Source of the DNA: an uncultured Oscillibacter sp.
GTDB lineage: Bacteria > Bacillota > Clostridia > Oscillospirales > Oscillospiraceae
NCBI RefSeq assembly: GCF_910584465.1
Contig: NZ_CAJUBK010000007.1
Coordinates: 1 to 64,000 of the forward strand
Direction: 5' to 3'
Length of the DNA: 64,000 nucleotides
Part shown: in pieces, positions 26,397-34,861 of the stretch
Layout: each line of letters begins with the position of its first letter
Numbering within the stretch: position 1 is the first letter of the stretch
The notes under the pieces: model-generated
Told to the model about the DNA's origin: nothing
The model's database searches: none
What the model saw: only the letters and a program-made list of their open reading frames with translations
Position numbers and translations under genes: made by a program

Positions 26397-26479
26397 CCCG
26401 CGGATGGCCGCGGGCCGGCCCGCGGGCCCGGAGGCCCCGCTCCCCCTATCATCTCACCCGCTCAAAGGAGGGCACCCCT

Positions 26480-28291
26480 GTGTGGAAAAAACTCTGTATC
26501 GCCTGCGCCGCCGTCATCCTGTCGCTGTCCGCCGCGGCGCTGATCTGGCTCTTGTCCCCGCCGCGGGAGATCCCCTCCGTGCTGGAGAGCCTGGACGTGG
26601 AGGCGGAGGACGTGACGGACTGGTCCCACGCCATCGCCTACGTGCCCCTGGACGACCGGACGGACAACCTGGAGGACGTGGTCTACCTGGCGGAGGCCTC
26701 CGGCTATCAGGTGGTCCTGCCGCCGGGGGACAGCTACTGTACCAAGCTGGACGGCCAGGCGCCGAACCGCAACGGGACCCAGTACGGCGACCGGGAGGCG
26801 CTGTTCCTCTGGCTCCAGGAGATGGAGGAGCGGGGCTGCGACCTCTACCTCCTGTCCCTGGACCAGCTCTTCTCCGGCGGGCTGGTGAACTCCCGCTCCG
26901 TCAGCGGCCCGGCGGACCTGGTCTTCGAGGACGGGTCCCGCATGAGCGAGACGGACGCCTTCGACCGCTTCGTCCTCTCCCTGGCCCAGGACCCGGAGAA
27001 TGAGATCCGCCTCTTCGACAGCGTGGTCCGCCTGGCCTCCACCGTGGGCTACCGGGGCTTCGGGCTCGCGGAGTACAACGCCCTGCGGGCCTACGGCATG
27101 GAGCCCCGCCCCGCCCTGGAGGGGGAGGCGCTGACGCTGGAGGGCATCTTCGCCGCCTATCCCTACGGGGAGGACGGCGTCACCGCGGCGGAGGAGGGGA
27201 TGGAGCGCTTCCGGGAGGACCTGACGGAGGAGATGATCCGGGATTACCTGGGCGTCCGCCGGCGCAAGCTCCGGCTGACGGACTACGTGATCTCCGCCCT
27301 GGAGGCCGCCCCCCACGACAACATCCACCTCCTCATCGGGATCGACGACTCCTCCAACACCACCAACATCCAGTATAACGAGCTGCGCTACCTCTCTCAG
27401 GCGGCGGGACGGGGCACCACCCTGCTGACGGGCCTGGACAGCCTCGCCCGCCTGCTGGTGGGGCAGATCGCGCAGAGCCGCTACGACCATCCGGTGAAGA
27501 CGTATCTGCGCTACATCGGCGGCAGCGAGCGCATCCCCTCCTCCGAGTACGATGTCCACACCCTGGAGAAGACGGTGGACCTGCACATGGACCTCTTCCA
27601 GGCCCAGCGGGTACCGGAGGACGAGGCGGAGCTCCAGCTCCTGGTGATGACCGCCCCCGACGATCCCGCCAAGGCGGGGACATACTGCGAGGAGCTGGTC
27701 TCCCAGCTGGAGGAGAACTGCCGGGGGCGGGTGCCCACCATCCTGCTGGAGGCCAGCAACAACGCCTACGGGGACCAGCTGGAGCAGATGCTCTTCCAGC
27801 GGGTAGACTTCGGGAACCTCCTGGCCTTCGCCGGGAAGTACGACCAGGCCAACGTCACCGGCGCGGCCTTTGCCATGGGCTTTTCCCGGTATCTCTACCT
27901 GGCCTGCCGGGAGGACAAGGACGAGGCCAGCGACATCGCCCACGTCCGCCAGCTGGCCAACTCCATGGCCCTGACCTATCCCTATATCCTCCACACCCGG
28001 TACGAGCTGAACCGGTCCATCGAGAAGCTGGGGGACGACTACAACAACCTCTCCCCCGGCCATCCCATCCGGGCCCGCCTGATCCAGGCCCTCCTGGAGC
28101 GCCGCTTCCTCCCCCTGTGCGGCAAGGTGACGGAGAACCTCCGGGGATCCTATCTCATCACCTCCCTGTCCCCCTATGAGGAAAAGGAGATCTCCGGCGT
28201 CTCCATCCGGGACGTGTACTTCCCCTGGCGCCGGACCTTCGAGCTGTCCTTCACCATAGATGTGGAGCCCCTGATTTCCGCCGGAGGATGA
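26480..28291 (+). CDS. DUF4127 family protein, membrane-anchored
   Basis: A 603-residue protein starting at GTG 26480 behind AAAGGAGGGC. An N-terminal hydrophobic segment (about 5-25) is an uncleaved anchor or signal. The rest is soluble and extracellular, with the family features YVPLDDRT near the start, LDQLFSGGLVNSR, GIDDSSNTTNIQYNE and ANNAYGDQLE-like motifs. The DD and NxxN-rich motifs look like a metal- or carbohydrate-binding active site. Its biochemical function is unknown. It sits between lipid-linked-sugar enzymes and a polysaccharide deacetylase, so a role in surface glycan processing is plausible. Confidence 0.8.
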   Translation: MWKKLCIACAAVILSLSAAALIWLLSPPREIPSVLESLDVEAEDVTDWSHAIAYVPLDDRTDNLEDVVYLAEASGYQVVLPPGDSYCTKLDGQAPNRNGTQYGDREALFLWLQEMEERGCDLYLLSLDQLFSGGLVNSRSVSGPADLVFEDGSRMSETDAFDRFVLSLAQDPENEIRLFDSVVRLASTVGYRGFGLAEYNALRAYGMEPRPALEGEALTLEGIFAAYPYGEDGVTAAEEGMERFREDLTEEMIRDYLGVRRRKLRLTDYVISALEAAPHDNIHLLIGIDDSSNTTNIQYNELRYLSQAAGRGTTLLTGLDSLARLLVGQIAQSRYDHPVKTYLRYIGGSERIPSSEYDVHTLEKTVDLHMDLFQAQRVPEDEAELQLLVMTAPDDPAKAGTYCEELVSQLEENCRGRVPTILLEASNNAYGDQLEQMLFQRVDFGNLLAFAGKYDQANVTGAAFAMGFSRYLYLACREDKDEASDIAHVRQLANSMALTYPYILHTRYELNRSIEKLGDDYNNLSPGHPIRARLIQALLERRFLPLCGKVTENLRGSYLITSLSPYEEKEISGVSIRDVYFPWRRTFELSFTIDVEPLISAGG

Positions 28292-28301
28292 AGGAGGGAT
28301 G

Positions 28302-28357
28302 AAAAAGACCGCCCCATCCCCGGAAGGCGCGCTGCCTTCCAGGGATGGGGCGGTCTT
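28302..28357. terminator. Bidirectional terminator between convergent genes
   Basis: A 16-base-pair stem, AAGACCGCCCCATCCC (28305-28320) and its complement (28342-28357), with a small inner hairpin. TTTTT follows on the minus strand and TTCC on the plus strand, so it serves the DUF4127 gene and, better, the deacetylase gene. Confidence 0.85.
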
Positions 28358-28371
28358 CCCCGCTCCGCCTC

Positions 28372-29667
28372 TCACCGGTCCTTATGGCCCTTATAAGCCC
28401 GGTAGACCTCCCTCCGGGTGAAGCCCCGGGCGGGCGCGAACAGTCCCTCCGGCAGGGCGGACACCGGCGCGTCCGGCTTGGCGCCCTTGGGGAGCAGGCC
28501 CTGTGCCGCGCACCAGTCCATGGCGCCCCAATAGGGGCCCTGCCGTCTCCCGGTCCTCCGGATCTCCTCCCAGCGGCGGTGGAGCGTCTCTTCCTTGGGG
28601 GAGAGGAGCATCGCCAGCTCGCCCTGGGTCATGGGCGCGTCCAGCCGCAGGCAGTTGTCGGAGTAGACGATGGCCCGCTCCCGCTGCAGCGCGCACAGCT
28701 TCTCGAAGAGGGGATCCTCCCGCCCCAGGTCCGCGAAAGGGCTCTCCGCCAGCAGCGCGGCGGCGGTGACCACCTGATAGCCATGCTCCCGCAGGAGCTC
28801 CAGCTGCCTGCGCAGCCCGAAGGCCACCGGGGTCCGCTTGCCCATGTTGTACCCGTCCTTCTGGAAGATGATCTGCCCGCAGAAGACGTCCGGGTCCTTC
28901 TCCAGGGCCTTCCGCATCGGCTCCACCATGGCGTCCACCTCCGCCTGCAGGGCGGCCTCCGGGTCGCTGAGGGTGGAGGGGAGCCAGCCCGCGCCGTCGA
29001 AGGACGCCGCCAGGTACTGGTAGCCCATCCGGTCGCAGACGTCGTAGCTGGTGAAGCCGTCCTGCATCCTGTCCACATAGTGGGGCGGGCGGTGCATGGA
29101 CAGCTGGTAGCCGTACCGGTCCCGCATGAACGCATCCAGCTTTTGCAGGTCCTCCACCGCCTTGTCCATGGAGCCCAGATAGACCCGCCCCCCGTAGACG
29201 AAGGGCTTCTTGCCGAAGATGATGTGGCGGTAGCCGTGGCTGGTGATCTGGTGCCCCTCCTCCAGCATCCGGCGGATCAGGCGGTCGTTGTGGACCGCGC
29301 CGCCCTTGTCGTCCTGGTGGATATCCGGATAGTGGTCGAAGCGGATGCCTCCCCAGGCGGCGCTCCCCACCTTCCCCGCCTCGTCGGGATAGTTCCCGCT
29401 GGTGTCCCCCACTACGTCGAACGTCCCCTTGGCCCCGAACTCCGCCAGGGTGTCCAGCAGGACGTCCGTCAAAGACCTCCCGCCAAAGCGGTCCGGCGCG
29501 GCGGGGAGGTCCATGGGGCCGTCGTCGAAGGTCATGGCGCAGATCCGGCGGCGCGTCGCCACCCGCTCGATCCGGCGGGTATAGCTGAGGCTGTGCTTCT
29601 CCGCCGGGGCGACGATCTTCTTCAGCACCCGTTTCCCCTTTTTGCCGATCTTCACGATCATAGACAT
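28372..29667 (-). CDS. Polysaccharide deacetylase (CE4/NodB fold)
   Basis: A 431-residue enzyme with the NodB metal site: TFDDGP at about 46-51 (catalytic Asp and metal-binding Asp) and SHGYRH at about 145. RPPHYVD supplies the RxxxY-like substrate segment. There is no signal peptide, but the basic N-terminus (IGKKGKRVLKKI) could sit at the membrane. The last 110 residues are an extra domain (REVYRAYKGHKDR end) of unknown type. It likely removes N-acetyl groups from a surface polysaccharide or peptidoglycan. Ribosome site AAAGGAGGATAAG. It is the last gene of the minus-strand set that starts at 31657, after a 155-base gap. Confidence 0.88.
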   Translation of the reverse strand: MSMIVKIGKKGKRVLKKIVAPAEKHSLSYTRRIERVATRRRICAMTFDDGPMDLPAAPDRFGGRSLTDVLLDTLAEFGAKGTFDVVGDTSGNYPDEAGKVGSAAWGGIRFDHYPDIHQDDKGGAVHNDRLIRRMLEEGHQITSHGYRHIIFGKKPFVYGGRVYLGSMDKAVEDLQKLDAFMRDRYGYQLSMHRPPHYVDRMQDGFTSYDVCDRMGYQYLAASFDGAGWLPSTLSDPEAALQAEVDAMVEPMRKALEKDPDVFCGQIIFQKDGYNMGKRTPVAFGLRRQLELLREHGYQVVTAAALLAESPFADLGREDPLFEKLCALQRERAIVYSDNCLRLDAPMTQGELAMLLSPKEETLHRRWEEIRRTGRRQGPYWGAMDWCAAQGLLPKGAKPDAPVSALPEGLFAPARGFTRREVYRAYKGHKDR

Positions 29668-29822
29668 GAGCTTATCCTCCTTTGTACTCGGACGGTCCTC
29701 CCGTCACGGACGGTGTACATCGCCTGCCGGCGGCGCGCCCGCGGGCCGGACCGCAAGGGGCGCCCGGTCCCGGTACGCCGGCCCCTATGCCCGCCCGCTC
29801 CGCGAGGGGCGTCCCCGCCCCC

Positions 29823-30554
29823 TCATCTCAGGACGGATCTTTTAAGATCCTCTCCCAGGCATTTCAAGGCGAAGGCCCCCCATTCCAGGTACGACAGCGG
29901 TCCCGCCCGGGTCCGCCGGCGCTTGTTCAGCTGGCTCCTGGCCGTGTACCAGGACCGGCTGCGCCGCCCGGAGGTCTCCGCCCCGCCGCGCAGCAGCGCC
30001 GCCTTCACCGCCTCCAGATCCAGGGAGGGCACCTCGACGGCGGTCGTCCCGTTCCCCACCTCCTGGGGGAGGTGGGCGTCGCTCCCGGCGAAGGGGCGCA
30101 GATGATGGGCCCCAGCGAAGTCCGCCGCCATCCGGTTGGCCTGGGGGATCTTCCGCTCCGCCCGGCTGTTCCAGACCTCCACCCCGTCCAGCCAGGGGAC
30201 CAGGGGGACCAGCCGCTCCGGGTCCCGGGACCGCTGGAAGGGATGGGCCAGCACGGCCAGCCCGCCCTGCGCGCGGATCTCCTCCGCCGCACGGCGGGAC
30301 TCCCGGCTCTCGACGGGCTCCGTGACGAAAAGGCCCAGCAGGTGCCCCCGGTCCGTGGAGACCTCCGTCCCGGGGATCAGCAGGAAGTCCGGGAACGAGG
30401 GGAGCGCCTCCGCCGTGAGGTCGTGGTCGCAGACGGCGGCCCCCTGGAGCCCCGCCGCCCGCGCCCGCTCCACGATCTCCGAAAGCTCCATGCACCCGTC
30501 CGGGGAGCGGACGGAGTGGACGTGCAGGTCCAAACGCACGATCATCCCGATCAC
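29823..30554 (-). CDS. PHP-domain metal-dependent phosphoesterase
   Basis: A 243-residue protein of the PHP superfamily. The N-terminal metal motif LDLHVHSVRSPDG, CDHD, E of PGTEVST, AHPF, and FAGSDAH together give the usual trinuclear metal site. Family members hydrolyse nucleotide or sugar phosphates; the substrate is not evident here. It starts within the last codons of the ATP-grasp gene (four-base overlap), so the two are a translationally coupled pair. The C-terminal 40 residues are basic (SRSWYTARSQLNKRRRTRA) and may bind nucleic acid or membrane. Confidence 0.85.
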   Translation of the reverse strand: MIGMIVRLDLHVHSVRSPDGCMELSEIVERARAAGLQGAAVCDHDLTAEALPSFPDFLLIPGTEVSTDRGHLLGLFVTEPVESRESRRAAEEIRAQGGLAVLAHPFQRSRDPERLVPLVPWLDGVEVWNSRAERKIPQANRMAADFAGAHHLRPFAGSDAHLPQEVGNGTTAVEVPSLDLEAVKAALLRGGAETSGRRSRSWYTARSQLNKRRRTRAGPLSYLEWGAFALKCLGEDLKRSVLR

Positions 30555-31657
30555 CTCCTGAACAGGATGCCGCGGAGGTATCTCCGCATCGGGGCGGGGT
30601 CGTCCCGGGAGGAGAGGGCCTCCTTGGCCCGGAAGACGTCCGCCGCCCCCTGGAGGAACTTCCCCGGCTGGCCCCGGCGGAGGTAGTCCAGCATGGCCGC
30701 GCCGTCGTTGAGGAGGAAGCGCATCCGCACGCCTGTCTCGTAGTCCCCGGCCCGATACTCCAGGACCTCCCCCCGGGCCGCCCTGGCATAGAGGACGGCG
30801 AAGGGGCTGCGGGCGTGCTCCGTCATCGGGAAGCTCCCCCAGATCCGGGGGTTCACCTCCAGTACCCGGTCTCCCTTGAACTCCACCATGGCGGCCCCCG
30901 TGAAGCCGAACGAGCGCAGGAGCGCATAGGCCCTGTCGATCATCCCGGCGTCATAGAAGCTCTCACAGCAGGTGGAGGGCCCTCCGGCTGCGGGGAACTC
31001 CCGGATCCTCCGGTGGCAGAGGGCGCAGACCAGCCGGCCCTGGCGGTCCAGCAGCAGGCTGGCCCCGGCCCCGGCCCCGGAGACCCGCTCCTGGACGATG
31101 GGCCGCAGGTCGTACCGGGACATGGAGGCCAGGCAGGCCCGGTACTCCTCCGGCGTCCCGGCCACGGCATAGCGGTCCCGGGCCTTCAGGCCCAGCTTCT
31201 CTCCGCAGTGGGGCTTGACCACCACCGGATAGCGCTCCGGCTCGCCGTCGAACCTCCTGGGGACCGGGATGCCCAGCTCCAGGCAGCGGCGGTGGACCGC
31301 CTCCTTATCGTTGAGCTGCTCCAGCACCTCCGGCGGCGCGATCAGGAAGTCGCAGACCTTGGCGAACTCCTCCCGCCTCCTCGAGACCGCGTTCAGCGTC
31401 GCGGCCCCGGCGCAGAAGAGGATGGGCCGCTGGAACTCCCCCAAGAGCCGCAGCAGCTGCTCTTCGTACTCCGGGCCGTCCGGCGGCGCGGACAGCCTCC
31501 GCCCCCCGTCCACATAGCGGGAGGCGAACACGGGCGGATCCGGGAGCTCCTCCGGACCGGCCTGCACGGGCACCACCCGGTAGCCGCCCCTCCCCAGGAC
31601 CCGGGCGGCGGCGATGGAAGCGCGGTATTTCGCATCCGTGAGCACGACAGTCTCCAT
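30551..31657 (-). CDS. ATP-grasp family ligase
   Basis: A 368-residue protein with ATP-grasp features. A Rossmann-like pre-domain at 1-95 (METVVLTDAKYRASIAAARVL in part) is followed by NDKEAVHRRCLELGIPVPR, the VVVKPHCGEKLGLKAR lysine and glycine loop, the FKGDRVLEVNPRIWGS Mg-binding Glu-x-Asn, and GGPSTCCES. Such enzymes couple ATP hydrolysis to carboxylate-amine ligation; the closest analogues are carbamoyl-phosphate-synthase-like ligases in cell-surface clusters. ATG 31657 is preferred; the frame remains open upstream to 31786 but that part does not look like family sequence. Two promoters lie upstream. Confidence 0.82.
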   Translation of the reverse strand: METVVLTDAKYRASIAAARVLGRGGYRVVPVQAGPEELPDPPVFASRYVDGGRRLSAPPDGPEYEEQLLRLLGEFQRPILFCAGAATLNAVSRRREEFAKVCDFLIAPPEVLEQLNDKEAVHRRCLELGIPVPRRFDGEPERYPVVVKPHCGEKLGLKARDRYAVAGTPEEYRACLASMSRYDLRPIVQERVSGAGAGASLLLDRQGRLVCALCHRRIREFPAAGGPSTCCESFYDAGMIDRAYALLRSFGFTGAAMVEFKGDRVLEVNPRIWGSFPMTEHARSPFAVLYARAARGEVLEYRAGDYETGVRMRFLLNDGAAMLDYLRRGQPGKFLQGAADVFRAKEALSSRDDPAPMRRYLRGILFRR

Positions 31658-31688
31658 CCTCGGTCCCCCTATCCATCGATCGCAACGT

Positions 31689-31717
31689 ATCATAGCAGAC
31701 CGCCGGAGGGAGCACAA
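31689..31717 (-). promoter_or_regulatory. Proximal promoter for the ATP-grasp/PHP/deacetylase genes
   Basis: Minus strand: TTGTGC (31712-31717), 17-base spacer, TATGAT (31689-31694). Start point near 31682, 25 bases before ATG 31657. Confidence 0.6.
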
Positions 31718-31864
31718 GGGGGGAGGCGCGTCCCGCTCCCCTCCCCTCCGGCGCTCCCCGACGGGCGCGCCGCCTCCATGCGTCACAGCGCCTGCGGCGG
31801 CGGGGGCGGCGCTCCTGGATCGCCGCCCCTCCCCCGCCTCCTTGGCCCCGGCTTTGCCGGTCCC

Positions 31865-31893
31865 ATCATATCACGCTCCGTCCCGGCTGTCAA
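31865..31893 (-). promoter_or_regulatory. Distal promoter for the ATP-grasp operon
   Basis: Minus strand: TTGACA (31888-31893), 17-base spacer, TATGAT (31865-31870). A near-consensus promoter that would give a leader of about 200 bases. Confidence 0.65.
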
Positions 31894-31928
31894 ATCGCCT
31901 CCGGCGGGAGGGCGGGGCCAGATCCCGC

Positions 31929-31957
31929 TTGACCTGGCCGCCGGAAAGGGGTAGAAT
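31929..31957 (+). promoter_or_regulatory. Promoter for the O-antigen-ligase-like gene
   Basis: TTGACC (31929-31934), 17-base spacer, TAGAAT (31952-31957). Start point about 105 bases before ATG 32069. Confidence 0.65.
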
Positions 31958-32068
31958 AGGACCGTCTTCCCGGGATCTTGCCGCGGGACGCCCGGGCACG
32001 GGGGATCCCCCCCTCCCTGCCGGCCCGCCGCCCGGAAGATCAGACTGAACGAAACGAGGAGATCCGCC

Positions 32069-33610
32069 ATGGCTTCTCTGCGGGAGAGCTATCTCTGCCA
32101 TCTCTGGCTGACGCTGATCGGCCTTTATGAGGACAGCGCCCTGTGCCGCGTCCTGGACGCCCTTGGCCGCTGGTGCGCCCGGCAGATCGACGGGAGCGCC
32201 GTCCTGCGCCCCCTCTGCCGGGAGGGCGCGGTGGCCCGGTCGTGGGAGGACAGCGTCCTCTGCCGGGTGCTGTCCTTCCTGGCCGATCTGCCCGCCCGGC
32301 TGCTGCACGGGCTGTACCGCGCCATGCCGGCCGCCTTCGAAGGGAGCGTGTCCGCCCGGCTGCTCTTCGCCGTCGGAGAGCAGACCGCCGTGGCCCAGTC
32401 CTGGCTCATCATGCTGCTGTGGACCATCCCCTTCACCTATTGGAACAACGCTTACAGCCTCCTGGGCTTTTCCCTGCTGCTGGCGCTGTTCCACGCCGGG
32501 GCCATGCGCCGCCGGGATCTCCGCCTGGACGTGGCGTCGGTGGGGGCCTATCCCGTGATGCTGTTCGCCGCCGCCTTCCTGGGCGCGGTGTCCTCCTACG
32601 CCCCCGCCCTGTCCCAGCGGTCCTTGTTCTACCACATCTCCTCCGCCCTCTGCGTGCTGGTGACGGTCAGCGCCGTCCGCTGCACGGAGGATCTCAAGCG
32701 GCTGGCCGCCGGCGGCGGGGCCTGCGTGCTGGTCTCCTCGCTCTACGGCGTATACCAGCGCATCCGGGGCGTGGAGGTCAACCTCTCCTATGTGGACGTC
32801 CGGGTGAACCCGGGGATGCCCGGGCGGGTGGAGTCCTTCTTCGACAATCCCAACACCTTCGCCGAGATCTTGATCTTGCTGCTGCCCCTGGTGCTGGCGC
32901 TGTCCCTCTGCTCCGGCCGCCTGCTGGGGAAGCTGGCGGCCGGGGGCGTGTTCGCCGTCGGCCTGGCGGCGCTGGGCATGACCTACTCCCGGGCCAGCTG
33001 GGTGGGGATGGCCTGTGCCATGGTGGTCATGGTGACCCTCTGGCGCCCCCGGCTGCTCCCGCTGTTCGCGGCGCTGTGCGTCCTCTGCATCCCCCTCCTG
33101 CCCTCCAGCATCTGGAACCGGATCTTGTCCATCGGGAACTTCTCGGACGCCTCCACGCGCAACCGCCTCCCCACCCTGCTCACGGCGCTGGAGATGATCC
33201 GCAGCCGCCCTGTCCGGGGGATCGGCCTGGGCGCCGCGGTGCCCAAGCTCTACGCCGCCGACTGGAACCTCTATCACGCGGATTTCCCCTATGTCCACTC
33301 CCATAACTTCTACCTGGAGGTATGGCTCCAGACCGGCCTGCTGGGCGCCGTCAGCTGCGTGGGCTCCCTGCTGTGGGGCGTCAAGCGCGCGGCCCGCACC
33401 GCCCGCCGCTGCCCCCCCTCCGCCGCCCGCACTATCACCTGCGCCGCCGCCGCGTCCATCTGCGGCATCATGGTCTGCGGCCTGGCGGACTATCCGTGGC
33501 ACTATCCCCGGGTGATGGTCATCTTCTGGTTCGTCTTCGCCATGGCCCTGGCCGGGACGAAGATCTGCCGGCAGGAGGCCGGAGCGGGGCGTCCGGACCG
33601 CGGGGCATGA
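32069..33610 (+). CDS. O-antigen ligase / polymerase family membrane protein
   Basis: A 513-residue polytopic protein with about ten transmembrane helices and a large extracytoplasmic loop near 350-410. This carries the Wzy_C/WaaL signature pattern: SRASWVGM before the loop, then RNRLPTLLTALEMIRSRPVRGIGLG (in part) and the HSHNFYLEVWLQTGLLG histidine motif. Residues 1-110 are an unusual cytoplasmic helical extension. The protein would polymerise or transfer lipid-linked glycan at the outer membrane face. Together with the GT2, GtrA fusion and deacetylase it supports a surface-polysaccharide locus. Confidence 0.85.
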   Translation: MASLRESYLCHLWLTLIGLYEDSALCRVLDALGRWCARQIDGSAVLRPLCREGAVARSWEDSVLCRVLSFLADLPARLLHGLYRAMPAAFEGSVSARLLFAVGEQTAVAQSWLIMLLWTIPFTYWNNAYSLLGFSLLLALFHAGAMRRRDLRLDVASVGAYPVMLFAAAFLGAVSSYAPALSQRSLFYHISSALCVLVTVSAVRCTEDLKRLAAGGGACVLVSSLYGVYQRIRGVEVNLSYVDVRVNPGMPGRVESFFDNPNTFAEILILLLPLVLALSLCSGRLLGKLAAGGVFAVGLAALGMTYSRASWVGMACAMVVMVTLWRPRLLPLFAALCVLCIPLLPSSIWNRILSIGNFSDASTRNRLPTLLTALEMIRSRPVRGIGLGAAVPKLYAADWNLYHADFPYVHSHNFYLEVWLQTGLLGAVSCVGSLLWGVKRAARTARRCPPSAARTITCAAAASICGIMVCGLADYPWHYPRVMVIFWFVFAMALAGTKICRQEAGAGRPDRGA

Positions 33611-33672
33611 GCGGGCTCGAGGCCCCGCCGGGCCCCGGGGGAGCGGGCCCGCATCTCCCGCCAAAGACAGGG

Positions 33673-33705
33673 AAGCCCTGGGGCCTCACGGTCCCAGGGC
33701 TTTGT
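33673..33705. terminator. Possible terminator between ligase and thiT
   Basis: A 10-base-pair stem, AAGCCCTGGG (33673-33682) with CCCAGGGCTT (33693-33702), sits between convergent genes. Only TTTGT follows on the plus strand, so efficiency is doubtful. Confidence 0.45.
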
Positions 33706-33844
33706 CCAGCCTGTCGGGATGGCTTCCCGGCAGGCCGGGCGCTTTTTCAGGACCTTTCAAAAAGTCCCCGGGACTCCCCGGCCCGGATGGCGCAGGCGCC
33801 TCCGCCCGGATCTCCCGCCGCAGATCCAAGAGGCCGGACGGGGC

Positions 33845-34504
33845 TCATACCGCCGACCTGCGGACCCGTTCCAGCGCCTTCTCCACCGCCGGGATCTTGA
33901 TCACGATCACCGTGAGCAGGCCCTCCGCCAGCAGATAGCTGTAATTGTAGACGATGGGGTACAGGTCCCGCAGGGCCTGGGGGAACTCCTCCGGCATGTA
34001 GTCCATCCAGTAAAGGTAGCCGCCCAGCGCGTGGAACGCGCCCCGCGCCAGCACCGCCGCAATGTAGCCGATCAGGAGGCCGTCCTTGTTCCTGCGGAAC
34101 AGCCCCGCGATCCCCAGGGCCGCGAAGGCCAGCACATAGTCGCAGCAGACCTGGAACAGCGAGAGGAAATAGGGCTCCTGCAAAAACTGCAGCACGCCGT
34201 AGGCGAAGCCCACCAGCACTCCGGACTTGACGCCGTACCAGTTGGCCACCAGCACGATGAACAGCATGCTCAGCAGCGTGACGGAGCCGCCGTAGGGCAG
34301 CTTGAAGACCTTGATGAAGCTGGTCACATAGGCCAGCGCCACCGCCATGGCGCAGTAGGCCAGCGGCTTGACGGCAAAGCCCCTCTCCTCCCCCCGGTCC
34401 GCCATGACGAGCCCCGTCAGCAGGCTCAGCGTCAAGACCGCGGCGCTCAGCACATAGCCGGCCATGGTCAGTCCGCCCTCCGCATCCACGAACAGCTCCA
34501 ACAT
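33845..34504 (-). CDS. thiT: Thiamine transporter, ECF S-component ThiT
   Basis: A 219-residue membrane protein with six helices, the substrate-binding subunit of an energy-coupling-factor transporter. The family pattern LPYGGSVTLLSMLFIVLVANWYGVKSG (in part), GVLQFLQEP and the C-terminal YWMDYMP loop are present. These residues line the thiamine site in known ThiT proteins. ATG 34504 is chosen for the AGGAGGGA site just upstream. It must share the energising ECF module encoded elsewhere. Expression is controlled by the TPP riboswitch immediately upstream. Confidence 0.92.
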   Translation of the reverse strand: MLELFVDAEGGLTMAGYVLSAAVLTLSLLTGLVMADRGEERGFAVKPLAYCAMAVALAYVTSFIKVFKLPYGGSVTLLSMLFIVLVANWYGVKSGVLVGFAYGVLQFLQEPYFLSLFQVCCDYVLAFAALGIAGLFRRNKDGLLIGYIAAVLARGAFHALGGYLYWMDYMPEEFPQALRDLYPIVYNYSYLLAEGLLTVIVIKIPAVEKALERVRRSAV

Positions 34505-34550
34505 ACGATCGTCCCTCCTGTCCCGGCCGCGGACCCGGCGCGAGATCGAA

Positions 34551-34578
34551 GCCGCCCTCCCGGACCCGGGAGGGCGGC
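34551..34578 (-). promoter_or_regulatory. Expression-platform hairpin of the TPP riboswitch
   Basis: A perfect 12-base-pair stem, GCCGCCCTCCCG (34551-34562) with CGGGAGGGCGGC (34567-34578), lies between the aptamer and the thiT ATG. The run after it on the minus strand has few T residues, so it may act as a weak terminator or be switched against an anti-terminator. Confidence 0.55.
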
Positions 34579-34607
34579 CCTTCATGCGGCGCGGCGCACG
34601 GCGGTCC

Positions 34608-34700
34608 ATGACAGCTCCCTACGTTGGCATTACCCAAATCAGGTCACGGGTCGAAGCGTCCGCTTCCTCTCAGCCTGCTCCCGCAAGCTCCCCAGTCCAC
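34608..34700 (-). ncRNA. TPP (thi-box) riboswitch
   Basis: On the minus strand the aptamer has all conserved parts in order: CTGGGGAG, GGCTGAGA, GACCCGTGACCTGA, TTGGGTAATGCCA, ACGTAGGGA. P1 is formed by the flanking sequences. It senses thiamine pyrophosphate and represses thiT when the cofactor is plentiful. It lies 104 bases upstream of the thiT start. Confidence 0.95.
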
Positions 34701-34782
34701 GATCCATGAGATCGACGCTCCTATCTTAGCACGATCCCTCCCAAAGCGCAAGCCCCTCCGTCCGGCCCGCCGGGGGCGCGGA

Positions 34783-34811
34783 TTGACTTTCCCGGGAGAT
34801 GCTGGTACAAT
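34783..34811 (+). promoter_or_regulatory. Promoter for the MATE exporter
   Basis: TTGACT (34783-34788), 17-base spacer, TACAAT (34806-34811). Start point about 43 bases before ATG 34862. Confidence 0.75.
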
Positions 34812-34861
34812 ACTCGAAAAAACGGAAGCGGGCGCTTCCTGTCTGCGGAGTGTGGAAAACG

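Larger units (their letters stand above)
31658..32068. other. Divergent regulatory region, ATP-grasp operon / ligase
   Basis: 411 bases with no supported gene. It holds two minus-strand promoters and one plus-strand promoter, whose -35 elements lie 35 bases apart (31888-31893 and 31929-31934). No clear operator dyad was seen. Confidence 0.5.

Noticed and set aside
26462..28375. 637-codon open frame on the minus strand
   Set aside because: Antisense of the DUF4127 gene; no ribosome site, and it extends through the terminator hairpin.
31658..31786. N-terminal extension of the ATP-grasp gene
   Set aside because: The 43 extra residues are Arg/Gly/Pro-rich and unlike the family, and a promoter lies within the segment.
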